Shown piece by piece: positions 46,043 to 58,390 of a DNA stretch of 64,000 bases. The notes under the pieces are model-generated. The model did not search any database. It saw only the letters and a list, made by a program, of their open reading frames with translations, and had not been told where the DNA came from. This DNA comes from Flammula alnicola. Its lineage: Eukaryota; Basidiomycota; Agaricomycetes; Agaricales; Strophariaceae. How positions within the stretch are numbered: position 1 is the first letter of the stretch; every line of letters begins with the position of its first letter. Location: NCBI GenBank assembly GCA_015499995.1, contig JADNRV010000114.1:107575-171574 (forward strand), written 5' to 3'. The translations under genes were made by a program, and so were the position numbers.

Positions 46043-46831
46043 TTAGCGACCGTAGTGAGATGTGACCATCGAAGGGAAGCGTTTTGAGTCGGGGAAGCGC
46101 ATATGCTGCGTGCTAGCCGGGCTTGCTGGTGGCAAGACCGGGCTTATCCGTGGCAATTGACCGACCGACTCCACGTCTGACGGAGAAGCAATAACCCCGT
46201 CTTTGTTCGGTGAGGCTTTAAATCGGTTTATCATGGGAGCGACGAGAAGGCAACAAATGGTAGAATGCAAAATCCGACCAGGATGGATATCACAATCCTA
46301 GTCTCTTTTGATTCTTGCAGCCAAATATACGTCAGGAGTTGGGCAAAGATGCACCAAGCGCCGACATAAAGCAAACAACCCTATATCGGAAATGGATTAG
46401 CATTCATTCATCAATCGTGATGAAATGACAAGTGACTGACAATGCCAGACGATCCATTGCCATAATGCCCCGATGCCATATTTTCTGAGGATGCTCTGCT
46501 GCTCCATAGCAGCTTGGCCACCCAACGGCACGCTGGAATCCCGGGCGGCGCGATATGGAACATCGCCAAGACGATCAGCAAGGATGAAGGAGCTAATGCA
46601 TGCGCTGATGTTGAGAAATACAGACGCATATCCAGTGATTTCAAGCGCCAGAAGGCCTCCGCGAGAATTATGACGTCCAGCATCAAGGTTGTCAGAGTTC
46701 CAAGAAGCCCAACAGCAAGGTTGCCACGACCGCGAGCATACCCGACTTAAGGAAGAAATTTTAACGATATGTTTATGACCAGGTAGAGTGCACTCACAAT
46801 ACGGGCACTGCCTTGGCAGGTATTCAGCCAT
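46043..46831 (-). CDS. Four-TM membrane protein of unknown function
   Basis: Exon 1 (from 46831) encodes MAEYLPRQCPY with a GTGAGT donor. The next exon carries TM1 (MLAVVATLLLGFLEL), TM2 (LLALEITGYASVFLNISAC and SFILADRLGDVPYRAAR after it), then EQQSILRKYGIGALWQWIVW. A last exon carries TM3 (CLLYVGAWCIFAQLLTYIWL) and TM4 (IVISILVGFCILPFVAFS), followed by a tail ending RFPSMVTSHYGR at 46043. I recognise the pattern from basidiomycete four-helix membrane proteins without known function. Frame changes between TM1 and TM2 and after TM4 are each explained by a single missing base. A competing frame over 46411-46686 is also hydrophobic and could be part of the real path between exon 1 and TM2. Confidence 0.55.
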
Positions 46832-48474
46832 CCTTGTTGAATTGACTCAACAGTGGGAGGCAATCTGTCTGAGAATATATATGGTCCTCCAGCTAGAATC
46901 ATTTGCAAGACATAGAATTTGACTCACAGTCTAGAGTCGTTGATTTTCGAAGAGTGCCCGACATTTAAAAAAAAATGAAGAAGTATAACGCTGAAGGAAT
47001 ACAATGTTGTGAGTGTGCGTGCTTTGGTAGTGATAGAAAGAGTGCTAAGTTCTTTAAATCACCAGCGAGCCTGTCAGGCGTACATAAACGAGGTGGCCTG
47101 CATGTACTGCTCATCATCGCGGGGTGATTTAGATTGGCTGTCGTCGTGTCGTGGCAGTGGCACGGTTGGCCGTCCTATGGACAAGCGTGTTTCACTATAA
47201 GAGAATTTCATTCATAAGTGGAGACTGTACAGCGTATTCCTCCAAAAATAGCGTTTGCGCTTGCCTGCATTTCGGGTTCGTTCAAAACGTTCAAGGGATG
47301 GAAAGCTGCGAGGCTCGAGGCTCAGGTTTCAAACGATCAGGTAACTGTTTAGAAACGGCACTCTATCAATGAAAAGCACGCGAAGTGTTCTGAAAATCAT
47401 TATCTATACTCACAGACCGATGATCGGAAGAAGCATTGAAAGCTTCAATACAAATCGTCTTAGCAGCATTCTTCCACGTCTCTAAAATCTCGAGAGTAGC
47501 GCCGAAGGACACTGAACATATAAAGTTGGATGGAAAAGTGGGAGTCGAAGTTTGGTGTATTATTCTGAACTCCAAAGGCGCCCTGACATGAGGCCTCATG
47601 AAGCGGCGACTCAGACCATTTCCTTTTTTTTTATGTATCGGGGACGTCAATCAGAATGAATCTGCGATAATCAAGGTCTATAGATACTCACCGCCTCTTC
47701 AATTTCCGCGCTCATTATTAATCGATGCGTGCTCAGGCTCGCCCACGGCGCCCGGACGCGATCCCATCTCCATCTGGAACGCTCTCGAACCACCAGAAGA
47801 TAGGAACCAAAACGAGGAAATGGGGTTTTCGAGACGCCTATACGGAGAACGTGAAGTGGTGTGAATCAGAAGGTGGCGTCATGCTAGTCCAGTGAAAGAA
47901 CAAAGCCAGAACAAAGCCAGGAGGCGGCGAGCTGTCAATATTTCAATCTGAAGCATCGTAAGAGTGAAAGTGGATAATGGCACCATATCATTTAAGTTGC
48001 AAGAGAGCCCGTGACATACTTCTTACCAATTTTGCGAGACCGTCGTCATCATATGAATCCACGATGCAAGGTTGAAAAGCTCGGTGGTGTACCAACATTC
48101 GATACGTGACGCTTTCCTTCCCCAGGTTAAAGTTTGATTTTTCTTGTGAGAGTCTGGTTCAAGCTGCTGGTTTCCCCTAGTCTCGAAGCTGTGACTGGCG
48201 TCTCTGGCGTTCGACGTTGACGCAACTTCTTCTCAGTGTTTCGGTCATTGAAAGAATGCAAAAGAGGAGTTCTGTGATAGGCATCTATCTGGATTTACGC
48301 TGAATCCTGATCCTCTCCTGCGTATTGCTGTCATGGACTTGACAAAAGGCGACTGAACCCATGTGAGCGCTTGAGCTTTGATTTAATCGGAGTTATCCGA
48401 TAATCCGAATGATGGAAGATGATGGATTCCTTTCCTCCAGCCCACCGCGCGGAACGAGTTGGCCCCTCCCAACC
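46832..48474. other. Gene-poor region, possible exons near 47.37-47.87 kb (minus)
   Basis: Minus-strand stretches such as SFGATLEILETWKNAAKTIC (47.4-47.6 kb) and FQMEMGSRPGAVGEPEHAS (47.7-47.8 kb) look protein-like and could be exons of a small gene, but I cannot connect them or identify a family. The rest has no supported gene. Confidence 0.3.
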
Positions 48475-49596
48475 ATGTCTATCTCTTTCAGTACGCTCAG
48501 TGACTCCGATGCACTTGAAGCTGCGCGCGTTGCTGCAGCCGCCTATCATCACGCTCCTGTCATCGATTTGGACCTCAATCCAGATCAAGGCTGTTTTAGC
48601 CTCACATTTGTCGCAAAATACGCTGATAATACTGAGTCCATTATCCAGCTCAGAGATACACCTGTCAGTGTCGAGATCACACATCTCGCTCATACTCTTC
48701 TAGGCGACATCGTTCCCATTATTGTTCCACTTAAAGCTACCAAAACGCCGTATGCCTATGGCCAGCCAAAGGTTCCTGGAGAAAGGTGGGACCCGTTGAT
48801 TTGTTCAACGGTCGAGGATGACACTGCGGTGTCCATCCAGCTCGCCAAGATTCTTGCTCGCTGCAATCTTCACCTTGATAGTGGGCCTGTTGTCGATAAC
48901 TACGTTATCCCTTCTCTGGATTCTGCCATTAACCTCTTCGCCGCCGCTGATGGACCATTCAAAGACCTGCCTACGAATCTACATATCGCATGCCTCGATC
49001 GCCTAAAGCAAATACGAACTCGTGCCAACAACATCAAAGTCCTCGATCTGATTCTTTGCCATATTGATCCAAATCCCTTTAACCCTAGTTTCTTGGGACA
49101 AATGAGTGAACCCACGAACTCACATGTTATAACAGATCATAATCGACCGATCGTCTCCGCCTAAAATCACCGGTCTTATCGACTGGGGTGGAGCTAGCTT
49201 TCTTCCTTTTGGAATGAACTCTTCACAAATTCGACTTATTGCTGTCCTCAATGTGAAGAGGCATGATGAAGTGTCTGATGCAGCTAGGCCGATCGGTGTA
49301 GCATTTTGGAATGCCTTGGTTGCAGACATACCGGATGATCATAGGAATGCTGTTCTTGATTCGATGCAAATAGGTTATATCTTGTTCTCTATCTTCACCT
49401 GTCCCCCGGATTCGGAAATATTCAAAGACCAATATATCGTCCGTCGGGAAGCGGAGTTGTTTATTGAGAGATTGGATTGGTTTGAAGAAATCTTTCGCCC
49501 TTTATGCGTGTTCTCCTCGGCAGTAAGTACCCATGCTATCTCTTGATTATCCACTATTGATAATTCGATCCTCAGTTAAGGCCTGAAAATCATTGA
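48475..49596 (+). CDS. APH-like (kinase-fold phosphotransferase) protein
   Basis: From the ATG at 48475 the frame runs about 200 residues through a split N lobe and helical region (DLNPDQGCFSLTFVAKYADN, GERWDPLICSTVEDDTAVSI). It reaches the catalytic-loop motif CHIDPNPFN and, after an intron ending AACAG at 49134, the metal-binding segment KITGLIDWGGASFLPFG and a helical C-terminal part. The order H-x-D-x4-N ... I-D-W is that of the aminoglycoside phosphotransferase/choline kinase-like family expanded in mushrooms. The substrate is unknown. The intron donor after CHIDPNPFN is not clear, so a base may be missing there. The last intron (GTAAGT at 49525) leads to a short final exon with the stop at 49594-49596. 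An earlier in-frame ATG at 48412 is possible. Confidence 0.7.
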
Positions 49597-49948
49597 AATG
49601 AGCAATCCAGACTCAGACAGGACTTCTTACATTTGTCTAGATTGTATATATGCACTTCATGATAGGTCATTAGCAACATTAAAGATTTGAGTCTGTTGTC
49701 GAAACATCATGTTCTACTGCACGACGGAGGAACGGAAGAATTTAGCCTCGCCTGCCAGGCGATCACACATCCTAAGCTCAGCCTACAAGGCTTACAGAAA
49801 ATCGGCACGTTAGCCAATATTGACCTGGAGCGGAGGTCTGTGACCCAGCTGGTGAGCCGCTGAAGCAGATCTGTCCTGCCCCAGGTCCGAGAGACCTGCC
49901 ATTCCATCATCATCATGCCGGAGCTCTCAGCACTGCTGCGCCCGGACT
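49597..49948. other. Intergenic region
   Basis: 3' flank of the APH-like gene. No gene or RNA recognised. Confidence 0.4.
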
Positions 49949-50348
49949 ATTTTGACGGGGGGTCAAAATTCATGGCACGTTGTTTGAATTTTCACAAGTG
50001 TTTTGCCTCTGGCAAAATTTAATCACAATTTCTCAATTTACACATGGCAAAATGTATGTGAAAATTATGGATTTAGATTATATTTTGCCCTGGTCATAAT
50101 CAAATATATTCCTCCATTTTTTTTTCATGCAAAATATAGCTAAAATTTCAAGTTTTGCCTATATTTTACCATGCATTAAAACGAAGAGTCAAAAGATTGG
50201 GAAAACATGGGATTTTGCTCGTCGGCGAATCCACAGGAAATTTCTATATTTGGAACATGGGCAAAATGAATCATTTTATGATGTGATTTTGTCATCGTGA
50301 AAATCAAAGCTTTCGCCTACGATTTTGCCAATTGGGCAAAATCGTAGG
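49949..50348. repeat. AT-rich ATTTTGCC-rich element bounded by hairpins
   Basis: The stretch is unlike its surroundings: rich in A/T and full of the motif 5'-ATTTTGCC (and its complement GGCAAAAT). It opens with a hairpin of ATTTTGAC/GTCAAAAT arms (49949-49969, 5-base loop) and closes with a longer hairpin of 14-bp arms CCTACGATTTTGCC/GGCAAAATCGTAGG around 5 bases (50316-50348). No open reading frame. It could be a small non-autonomous element. Confidence 0.55.
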
Positions 50349-50362
50349 GCAAAATGAGTCGC

Positions 50363-50454
50363 GCGCTGAGCGAGGCACTGCCCAGGAGCTCAGCGAGTTG
50401 GGCGTCGTGCGCTGAGCGAGGCACTGCCCAGGAGCTCAGCGAGTTGGGCGTCGC
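50363..50454. repeat. Tandem repeat, two units of 46 bp
   Basis: Units start at 50363 and 50409 (GCGCTGAGCGAGGCACTGCC...), both containing CTCAGCGAGTT; fragments of the unit (TCGCTCAGCGCTCAG) continue to about 50482. It directly follows the hairpin element. Confidence 0.7.
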
Positions 50455-50482
50455 TCGGCGAGTCGCGCGTCGCTCAGCGCTC

Positions 50483-53400
50483 AGTAACGAAAGAGAAATT
50501 ATAAATAAACAGATTGTATAAAAAGCTGTTTACTATACATTGTCTATCGCCTTCTGTAGAGCTGAGAGCTAGATTATCCTGCTTCCACCAGTCGCCTGAC
50601 ACCAGGGAAAGCGAGACACGATCCAGCGTCACGCGGGGTCTCGTCCTGCCGCTGGCCCGGACGCGCTACCACGTGCTGGTTGCAGGCGCGGCAGCGGAAG
50701 ATTAGAATCAAAGTCGGGCACCCGCTGACTTAACTCGATCCTCTCCACGTCGCAGTTATCATCCAGGGTGACGTGAATCAACCTCCGCTTATCGTTTGAC
50801 CCGCTGGCGACGACTCGTCCTGAATAAACTGGGTCAACAACGCTTGATGGAATGGGGTAAGTCCACAACGACCGCGACGTACCTTCTGCCACGGATCCAC
50901 CAATACTCCTGCTTCCCAGCACCTCCCAGCACGGCATCCCGTACGGCGCCTGCACCTGTGTAAGTCGTTTCAGCGAGTCTCTCCGTGCGTTTCGCCGCCA
51001 ATTCCAATGGTCGACCGTGCGGGAGTGACACAAGAAACAAGGCAGCATTGAAAAAATCGGCAACCGTTCCAAACGTCAAGGTGAACAAGTATGCAGATAG
51101 GTAAAGCTGGCGCGTGTATGGTCAGTAGACGTGAGGTGCTGTGCGAGAGGACGAGGCAATATTGCTGTGGTAAGCCCTTCCCAACTATCCTTCCTTCGTT
51201 CTCGTGCTCATCTCCGTCGCTTCCTCATGCGGATTTATTGCTCGAAGATCGCATTCATGCACGCTGGATGTCGTGATGTTTAACGAGTGACATCCACCTC
51301 GACCTGCTGGTGGAGCAGGAGTAGGCGTTGTGGGTCGAGGGTTGACTTTGGGATGCAGAAAGCGGCGTGTGGCCATGGGATGACAATGGTGGTCGTGGTC
51401 ATAGTTGCGATAGTTGTAGTGATAGTGGGACCCGTAGAGCGTTGCTGTGGACCTTCGCGCGAGGACGACAGTTTCTCCCATCCTCTCCTCCTGTAGCGTA
51501 CTACTTGTCCTTCCACAAAATATACAGGCATGACGAACATGGCAACAACTCGACAAGTGCTGTTTTGAGCTGGATCTGGGTCGGCGGAAACGGCTACTGT
51601 TGCAGCGGTAGTAGGAGTTCGGTAGACGTTGAAGATATAAGGTACATTATATATATATTTATATACAACGACTAAAAGCGCAAACATTGTAAGTCATATG
51701 AAGACCGAGGCAAGAGAAATGAACTTGAACTTACGATAGCAATGAGGCCGGCCAAGACGCAACGATTGGGTACGAATCTCAAGAAAGGGAAAAGATCTTC
51801 TATAATACAACAACTGCACTTAAATTGTCAGCGGAAGTGCGATGATAGAGAAAGAAAAGAGCAACTTACGAATGACGATGGGTATAATAACAGGTCAAAT
51901 TCACCTCCTACAGTTCTGTGAGCGCCGGTAATTCCGTGTCGAATGTTCGATTTCTCCATTTCTTCGACTTCCCTGGCGAAGGCGGCTTGAACGTCGGAAC
52001 AGAGGTCGATGGGTTCGGGTACGCGTGGATACCACCAAGGTACCTAGCCCTGCCTGATGTCGATGCCTTGAAGACTCTGGCCGTGAAGTGCGGCTCTGAG
52101 CATGTGTCGGAGGCCGAAGCGACGGCCCTGAGGAAGGAATGAGAATGAAATAAGGCGAAGGGGGAAGGTCAGGGCATACCTCGTCGCTACCAAGTACACC
52201 TTCCCACCTCCTGATCTACGGAGTGCCATTCGAAGCGAAACTTGCACGGTGTTCGTTTGCATTGCTGCCCTGAGCGCGTTCGTAAGACCTTGAGGATCGT
52301 AATGCCGGCGGTCTATCTGATCGGATAAGACGTAGCTGGAAAACGTGATTGAGGGTGGGTTCGTCCGAGAGGTGCGCCGGTTTGCGTGAGAGTGAGGCGG
52401 GCGCGAACGGGGGAGTTGAGAACGTGCAAGAGGTCGGATGACGGGCTGGTTATGCATGTAGCGCAATGGAAAAGGGAGTAAAGGATGAATAGACTGAAAG
52501 TGGGAGTGACGGAAAGTGAGGACGCGAGAATGCGTCTCATGTAATCGCGTTTGATGGCAACATCCAAATTGGGACATCGCAAAGGACAGTTCCACTGAGA
52601 ATCATAGCGTTCGTTCTGCACATAACCACATAAGATACAATCGACGGAGGGCGCTAAAAATCTAAATTTAGAGGTTTTGGAAAGCGTGGTGGCTGTGCAA
52701 AAAGTGCGGGGTGATCGGATGATCGAGATAAGGCATCGAGGTTCCAGTACGGGACGATTGTGACTTTAAGCCAAGAATTTCTGTGCGCTTCGGGGAATCA
52801 AATGTTATTGAAATCCATACGTCGCTGAGGGCGGAAACGGTGGGCGATATTGGTGTATACCGCAATCGATAAGTGGAGTGATAATAAGTGAAGGACTTCC
52901 ATGTATTCATGAGCCGCCGACACAGGAAACGGTGGCTGGTTTTGGTGGAAACCAAAATCGATGGGCATGGGCGACGGTGGCAGGCGGAACAAGTCCCCAA
53001 GATAACCAGAAGGAGAACCATGTATCGAATACAAGGGTTCTATTTGGTTGGGGTTCTAGAGGCTGAATTTCGCTGCCGCCAGAAGACCAATGGAACGGTC
53101 TCTTTGGGGCGTCCTGCCCTCGTCGCTCGTAAAGCTGGATAAGATCCGACAGCTCCTCTTATGAAGTCCTTCTCAGTTGAGTCACAGCTTTGGAGACCTC
53201 TAATTTGAGCCTAGACAAGATTTCATAAGGCTTCAGTGAAGAAAATACAAGCCAGCAACATACCAGTCGGAATTCAGGCATGCAGCGTGCACTCGTCGCC
53301 AGACCCTAGATAGTTATCAGTATAATAAAAGTAGCATGAAAAAATAAAATCGACGTACTTGTATCACCCACTTTGCGCGTGCTCTACAGCAGCTTTGTTT
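50483..53400. other. Region of short frames, no gene supported
   Basis: Several minus-strand frames look partly protein-like: FTLTFGTVADFFNAALFLVS at 51.05 kb, VVAMFVMPVYFVEGQ at 51.5 kb, and SAAHEYMEVLHLLSLHLSIA near 52.9 kb. They may be exons of one or two membrane-protein genes, but no consistent splice path or family could be set. G/C-rich repeats in some frames (T/I-rich run at 51.4 kb) are low complexity. Confidence 0.3.
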
Positions 53401-54890
53401 TCACCCATAAAGTCTTCGCAAGTCGAGCCCAGTTTGAAATGCTCGTGAAAGGATATTTGGCGGTCTGATACAGCTCGTCCTCGAGGAGATCTTCCAAATT
53501 GTACAGTCAAGCCCCTCGGTATAGGCATACGCTAAGTCAGTATCAGTCTTGGGGTAGCACGTGGTCTTGCGAGCTATCTGGCACGTATCTAACGAGCTTA
53601 TCGTCGCCCGCGTGGTTGGCAATCTATAGTTGGATGGATCTTGGACGTGGTCTGCCAACTGGTTCGCAAAATGCTGCAAAAGGGCGACATAACCTAGATG
53701 GCTTTCTTCGATGACAGGACAATCATGTCCGTTTGACGGATATCGGCGAAGCAAGCGGCGACTTTGTTTGGGATGTTGGCATGGAAGTATACACTCAGAG
53801 CGAGTGTCATGTCCTTCAGCCACTTCTTTAAAACCCGCTTCCGGAGGGCAAGTTCAAGCCACCCGCAGGTAACTGACGGGATAGGGCAGTAAAGGTGAAT
53901 CAAGTGATATCAACAGCATTGTTGTTTGAAGTACCCACCGACTGAACACCTGATACATAGACAATCGACCTGCGCTTCCGCCAGTCGACTCCAGACATCG
54001 GGCAGATTGACCGTGGCGGCATATTCCAGATCATGATGGATACAAACAATACAGACATTGATTGCTCAGATGTTCAGGCGCTGAGGCGCACACGCAGCCT
54101 CACAAGACGTTTCGAACTTCTCAATGAGCTGGATGGAGCCTAAAATGTCGGAGTACTTGCTGGCAATTTGGATGATAACCCGCGAGTTCTGCGGAATGTT
54201 AACTCGCAGCACCTCTCGGAGGCAGGTCGCGGTTGGGTCGTCGGGCAGTTGACCGAGGTTCCTGATCCAGGGATTGCATTGGAAGAAAAATTTCTATGTA
54301 TCAACGTTCGGTAGGACAAATATGTCTAATGCATGTAGAATTCCGCAGATGGGGTTCGGACCTTGACGATAAATTTGGCCAGTTTCACAACGGATTGACC
54401 ATGCACAGTCTCGTTGAATCAATCCTGATGAGCCTGGCAGGGGCACGGATTGACAGAATGAAGGGCGATGGAATTGATCCCATGAGGGCGGACGATAGGT
54501 GAGCGGTGTAGACGGATAGCGCCGACTCCAGCGACCCGTATGTGGAGGGTGAAACCGTAGGAACAAATCACAATCCTCAAGGTTGGAGCAAGACTGTCAC
54601 CGAGGCCCTGGGACACCGTAAGTGGTGTCAAATATGGAATGCTGAGGCGACGTGGTTCTTATAGTCAGCGAGCTTGAGGTTGAGGTTCGCCTCGAAAACC
54701 ACGGCAAAGGAATACAAGAAGGTCCTTGGGTATAGTTTTCCACATAACGAGCTCGTCGAATCAATCCAGATGAGTGAACGTCGTGGTGCAGGTTGCATAG
54801 TAGTTTGCAGGCGATGAGTTCTTGAGCTAGTTGGGAGTTGCGCTGAATAACGGGGTTACACGATTGATAGTATAGGTGGATAAACGACAA
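53401..54890 (-). pseudogene. Decayed coding region, unknown product
   Basis: Pieces such as YSDILGSIQLIEKFETSCEA near 54.1 kb, EYAATVNLPDVWSRLAEAQV near 54.0 kb and VMWKTIPKDLLVFLCRGFRG near 54.7 kb read in the minus strand in different frames with stops between them. The style (short W/L/C-rich segments) could be an F-box or repeat protein, but I cannot name it. Confidence 0.3.
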
Positions 54891-54920
54891 CCTCTCCTAG
54901 CCGAATCGGACTCAAGACGC

Positions 54921-55090
54921 TGCAAAGGGCTATCCCGTCACAAACGCCAGTGACCCTGCTAGAAGATGGAGGGAGGGACACAATTGACAACACAGGTAGA
55001 TGAACGCCAACCTCTCCCAGCTCAAGGCGCTGCAAAGGGCTATCCCGTCACAAACACCAGTAATCTTACTAGAAGATGGAGTGCAGATTG
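54921..55090 (-). repeat. ~118-bp repeat family, two inverted units
   Basis: Two units contain the core CTGCAAAGGGCTATCCCGTC and ACAAACxCCAGT, followed by AGAAGATGGAG, about 105 bp apart. They are the reverse complement of the units at 57.56 kb and 58.39-58.69 kb. Confidence 0.7.
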
Positions 55091-55394
55091 CTCTGCTGTC
55101 GACGACTGCAAGAGAACGTCGAATTCAACATTGCACACAATAGGCTCGTAAGGAGAGAAGGTCCTTCCGGACCTTGTCTAAGAGAAAAGCTAAGCAAAGA
55201 AGAATTTGTTTTAGAGATAAGGATATCACTTACAGAGCGTTCGAGAGGGCGGTGGTCCATCGATCTACAGAGAAAAGCATGTCAGCCACATGTTTGAGCA
55301 AGAACGACAACCCCGTCCCTGGCGTGAGTCGAAAGATTGTCGGAAAGGCAGACGAGCTGCATGAGTGGAGGAGAATGCTTACCTGCTGATGAGC

Positions 55395-56115
55395 TCCGAG
55401 AATCGAGGTAATTCTCGCTGGGAGCATATTTCTTGAGTGAGGATGTTGATGGCGGTGGTGCAGTCCTCGGAACAATCCAGAGGGCCGATATAAACTTAAT
55501 TGAGGCCAGATGGTGTCTTGAGGCGAAGTCAAAGACCCCGAGTTTCTGAGGGCCGGTCCAACCAGACCTTCCCGATAATACGTATCCACCAACTTGGCGC
55601 GGGCAAGGCTCACTTCGTCATCCTAGAGCCTTGACACACAGTCAAAGACTGCCCTTTTTGTGGATATCTAGACACGAAAATTCTTCAATTTTCTGCATAT
55701 ATGTATAGAGTATAAGGATTACCTGTAGGCAACTTGTTGAGCGTGTAAGACGATCAAGGAAGGATTGGCCAAGATGCACAATGTGCCCGCACCGGCATTG
55801 AGTGACACGGGCAAGAGCTCCTCCTGCTGACGCTTTTTCCCAATGGCAACATAAAAAATGATGTCAAGTTGAGTGAACCAAACACGCTGACCCGGGACGG
55901 TTGGAGGATATAAGGGTGCTGCAGAGGGCTATCCCAATGTAAAAGCACGAATGAAGAGTGACTCGACGCTCCATTCACCCTTAGAGAAGGGATGCTCGCT
56001 TCGCTCGCAAATAAATAACAGAAATCCACTTCATAGTCCTCGGAGCAATCCAGAGGGCGATCGTGGTTGAACGTTGAGGCCTGAGGGAGAAAGAAAGCGA
56101 CCCGCTGTTTGGCTC
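55395..56115 (-). repeat. Left arm of ~0.7-kb imperfect inverted repeat
   Basis: Its reverse complement matches 58680-59400 at roughly 90% by eye, including the AAACAGCGGG, GGAAGGTCTGGTTGGACC and TTGCGAGCGAAGCGAGCATC stretches. The arms face each other with about 2.56 kb between them. Neither arm holds a gene. Confidence 0.75.
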
Positions 56116-58390
56116 AACCATCTTGCACAAACAACTAAGGCTTTTGAATCGACTGACCTTTCTCCTCCAAGTACAGTTACCAGAAGGTCAAGCGAGAAGG
56201 TACGAGGAGCGAGGCCATTCAGCGAGGGTCGACACGGTTAGAACACCGTCTTTGAGCAACACCACATCGCATCACAGGTCACAAGGTCACATCACCGCTG
56301 CTCCCTCTCACTCAGCCTTGCCATGTCCTGCGACACTGCAGCGACAGTCTCTGACCGCATCTCGCAAAACTAGTCGCTATCAGTCGCCCTCAAGATTCTT
56401 TTCACCCACCCATACCTTCCCTTATTTTCCTAGCTATTAGACCCATTTTCTTCGCTCTAGCTGGTAGCTTTCCTGGCGAGACCTTCTTGTGTCCCACTGG
56501 GTTTTGGAGGCTCGTGAGGTTTTGACGCACCCATGCTATGATGCACTTTCATTTCATAGTATATTTTGCCTGCTAGAGGTTCCTCTTCATCTAATACTTA
56601 CTTTATTTATTTTGGTTCGGGGTTTTTTTCTTGGTTCCCTCCCACCGCACCCTTTTAGCTATAATCCCACCCTCCCGCCGTCGGGTCTCATCTCAGACCT
56701 CCTTTGCCGGGATGGTGTCTCGAGCCGAAGACCCCGGGGTCTTTGCCCAATCTTTGTCAACTGCTATCTGCTTCTACTCATTGCTATTCAATTCTAGTTT
56801 TTATATCAATATCAGAAAGAAAGGCAGATCAAAGACCCCTACCCACCATTACACCCACCCCGTAAGTCCCCTTTTGTCGCGTCATTTGGCGTTGGCGAAG
56901 GTGTCTTCTTGTTGATTTTTCATTACTTTACCGTTTTCATCTTTTACAGCCACCCGCCGCTGTCGCCCACCGACAAACGATCTCTCTAGTACTGATACAT
57001 TGAGATCGTTTGCGGGCCTTGGACCGTTCCATCACTACACCGTTGTCGCCCACCGACATGCGATCTCTCTAGTACTTGATACATTTGTTTTCGGGCCTTG
57101 GATCGTCCCATCACCACCGTCATCGCCCACTGTCGCTTCAATACTCATTAAACCATGAACTAGGGTAGGCTAAGCGGCCGCTGCTCTTACTGCTTTCTGA
57201 TGAGAAATTTTCCCTTGGTCTACAGAATCCCTCCTCAGTGCCACCGAGTGCACCATCCGCTCGAAGTTGGAAAGGATGTTGTAGAGGTACACCGTTTGTA
57301 AGTCGTGCTTCTTTTAATCTTGACGCGCAAAGCTCATGAAGCTTAGAGCTGAATAACCTCCTCTTGAGCCACGACATTCGGCTCGTTTGGCCTAAACAGC
57401 GGGCTCCGCGGGTTTCCGTCGCCTTTTCAAGTCGATCTCGACCTTCAAGGGATATCCCCTCGTGTGTTTACGGACTATTATCCAAATACTCACTCAACTG
57501 AGGACTCGCTAACTCACGGTCGCTGTGACTGACAACCTCATCCGATTCACACTACTTAGCAGGATTACTGGCGTTTGCAAGGGGATAGCCCTTTGCAGCG
57601 CCTTGAGTCCAGTTGTTTTAGAAGGTAGTAGTTAGAAGCCGTGCCCGTCGTTATTCAGCCCAGTAGTTGAGCCCAAGGAAAACTGCATCCCGTCGACCAA
57701 GGTGTTGTCGTTCTACCGCCAGGACACTTTCTCCATCGAGGCGGCATACTCTATGCTCAGCCTGAGCTGTTTCCTGGCGCGATCAACCCCCGGATCGGAA
57801 CCGCCGAGGAGGTAAATGGCGATGCTGCTGGTGTCAAACTAAAGACAAGGTTGAACCTTCATGGCATTTATGTCGTTCGAGCAAGCCTATGTTGGAAAGA
57901 TCGAGGAGAAGCGACAAATTCATGATGGAGGTAAGTTTTCCTGCTTATTCATCTCATCCCAGATATCGATACAATTTTGCCGAACAGGACCGCAAAAATG
58001 CTCTCGAGGAGTACCCCTATTCTATGCGCGGCAAGGTAGAGGTTATGCCCCCTACAGCGTGCGCGGTTATCCCATGATAAATTAACGTCCGTATAATCAG
58101 AGTTCGACCCAAAAACAACCTACCGTCATGCTCTAGTTATGTGGATCCAAGCAGAATGCAATACGCCGGCCAAAGGGCCTCGCTGACTGCGGGTCCATAT
58201 TCATTCCGCACTCCGTCCATCCATTCTCGTGTACGATCCTGCCCTCAATAAGACCGTCACGGATGGCCTGCCTACGACGTACTCTATGTCTTCAACTTTC
58301 CGGTGAGAGCGACACGCTGACCGAGTCCAAAACGTCTGAGTTTGTTTCCAAAGTTCCTTACCAAACAAACGACTTGCCGATTCCACTAGC
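56116..58390. other. Spacer between inverted-repeat arms
   Basis: A pyrimidine-rich part (56.3-56.9 kb) contains ATCAAAGACCCCTACCC and frames starting MVSRAEDPGVFAQSLST that look like part of a transposon-type gene, but no reverse transcriptase, integrase, transposase or helicase motif is visible. A direct duplication of about 55 bp (CGCCCACCGACAxxCGATCTCTCTAGTACT) occurs at 56.97 and 57.05 kb. One ~118-bp repeat unit lies at 57.55-57.62 kb. Confidence 0.4.

Noticed and set aside
46411..46686. Hydrophobic minus-strand frame MMLDVIILAEAF...
   Set aside because: Overlaps the better-supported frame with LEITGYASVFLNISA; only a part may be used if bases are missing.
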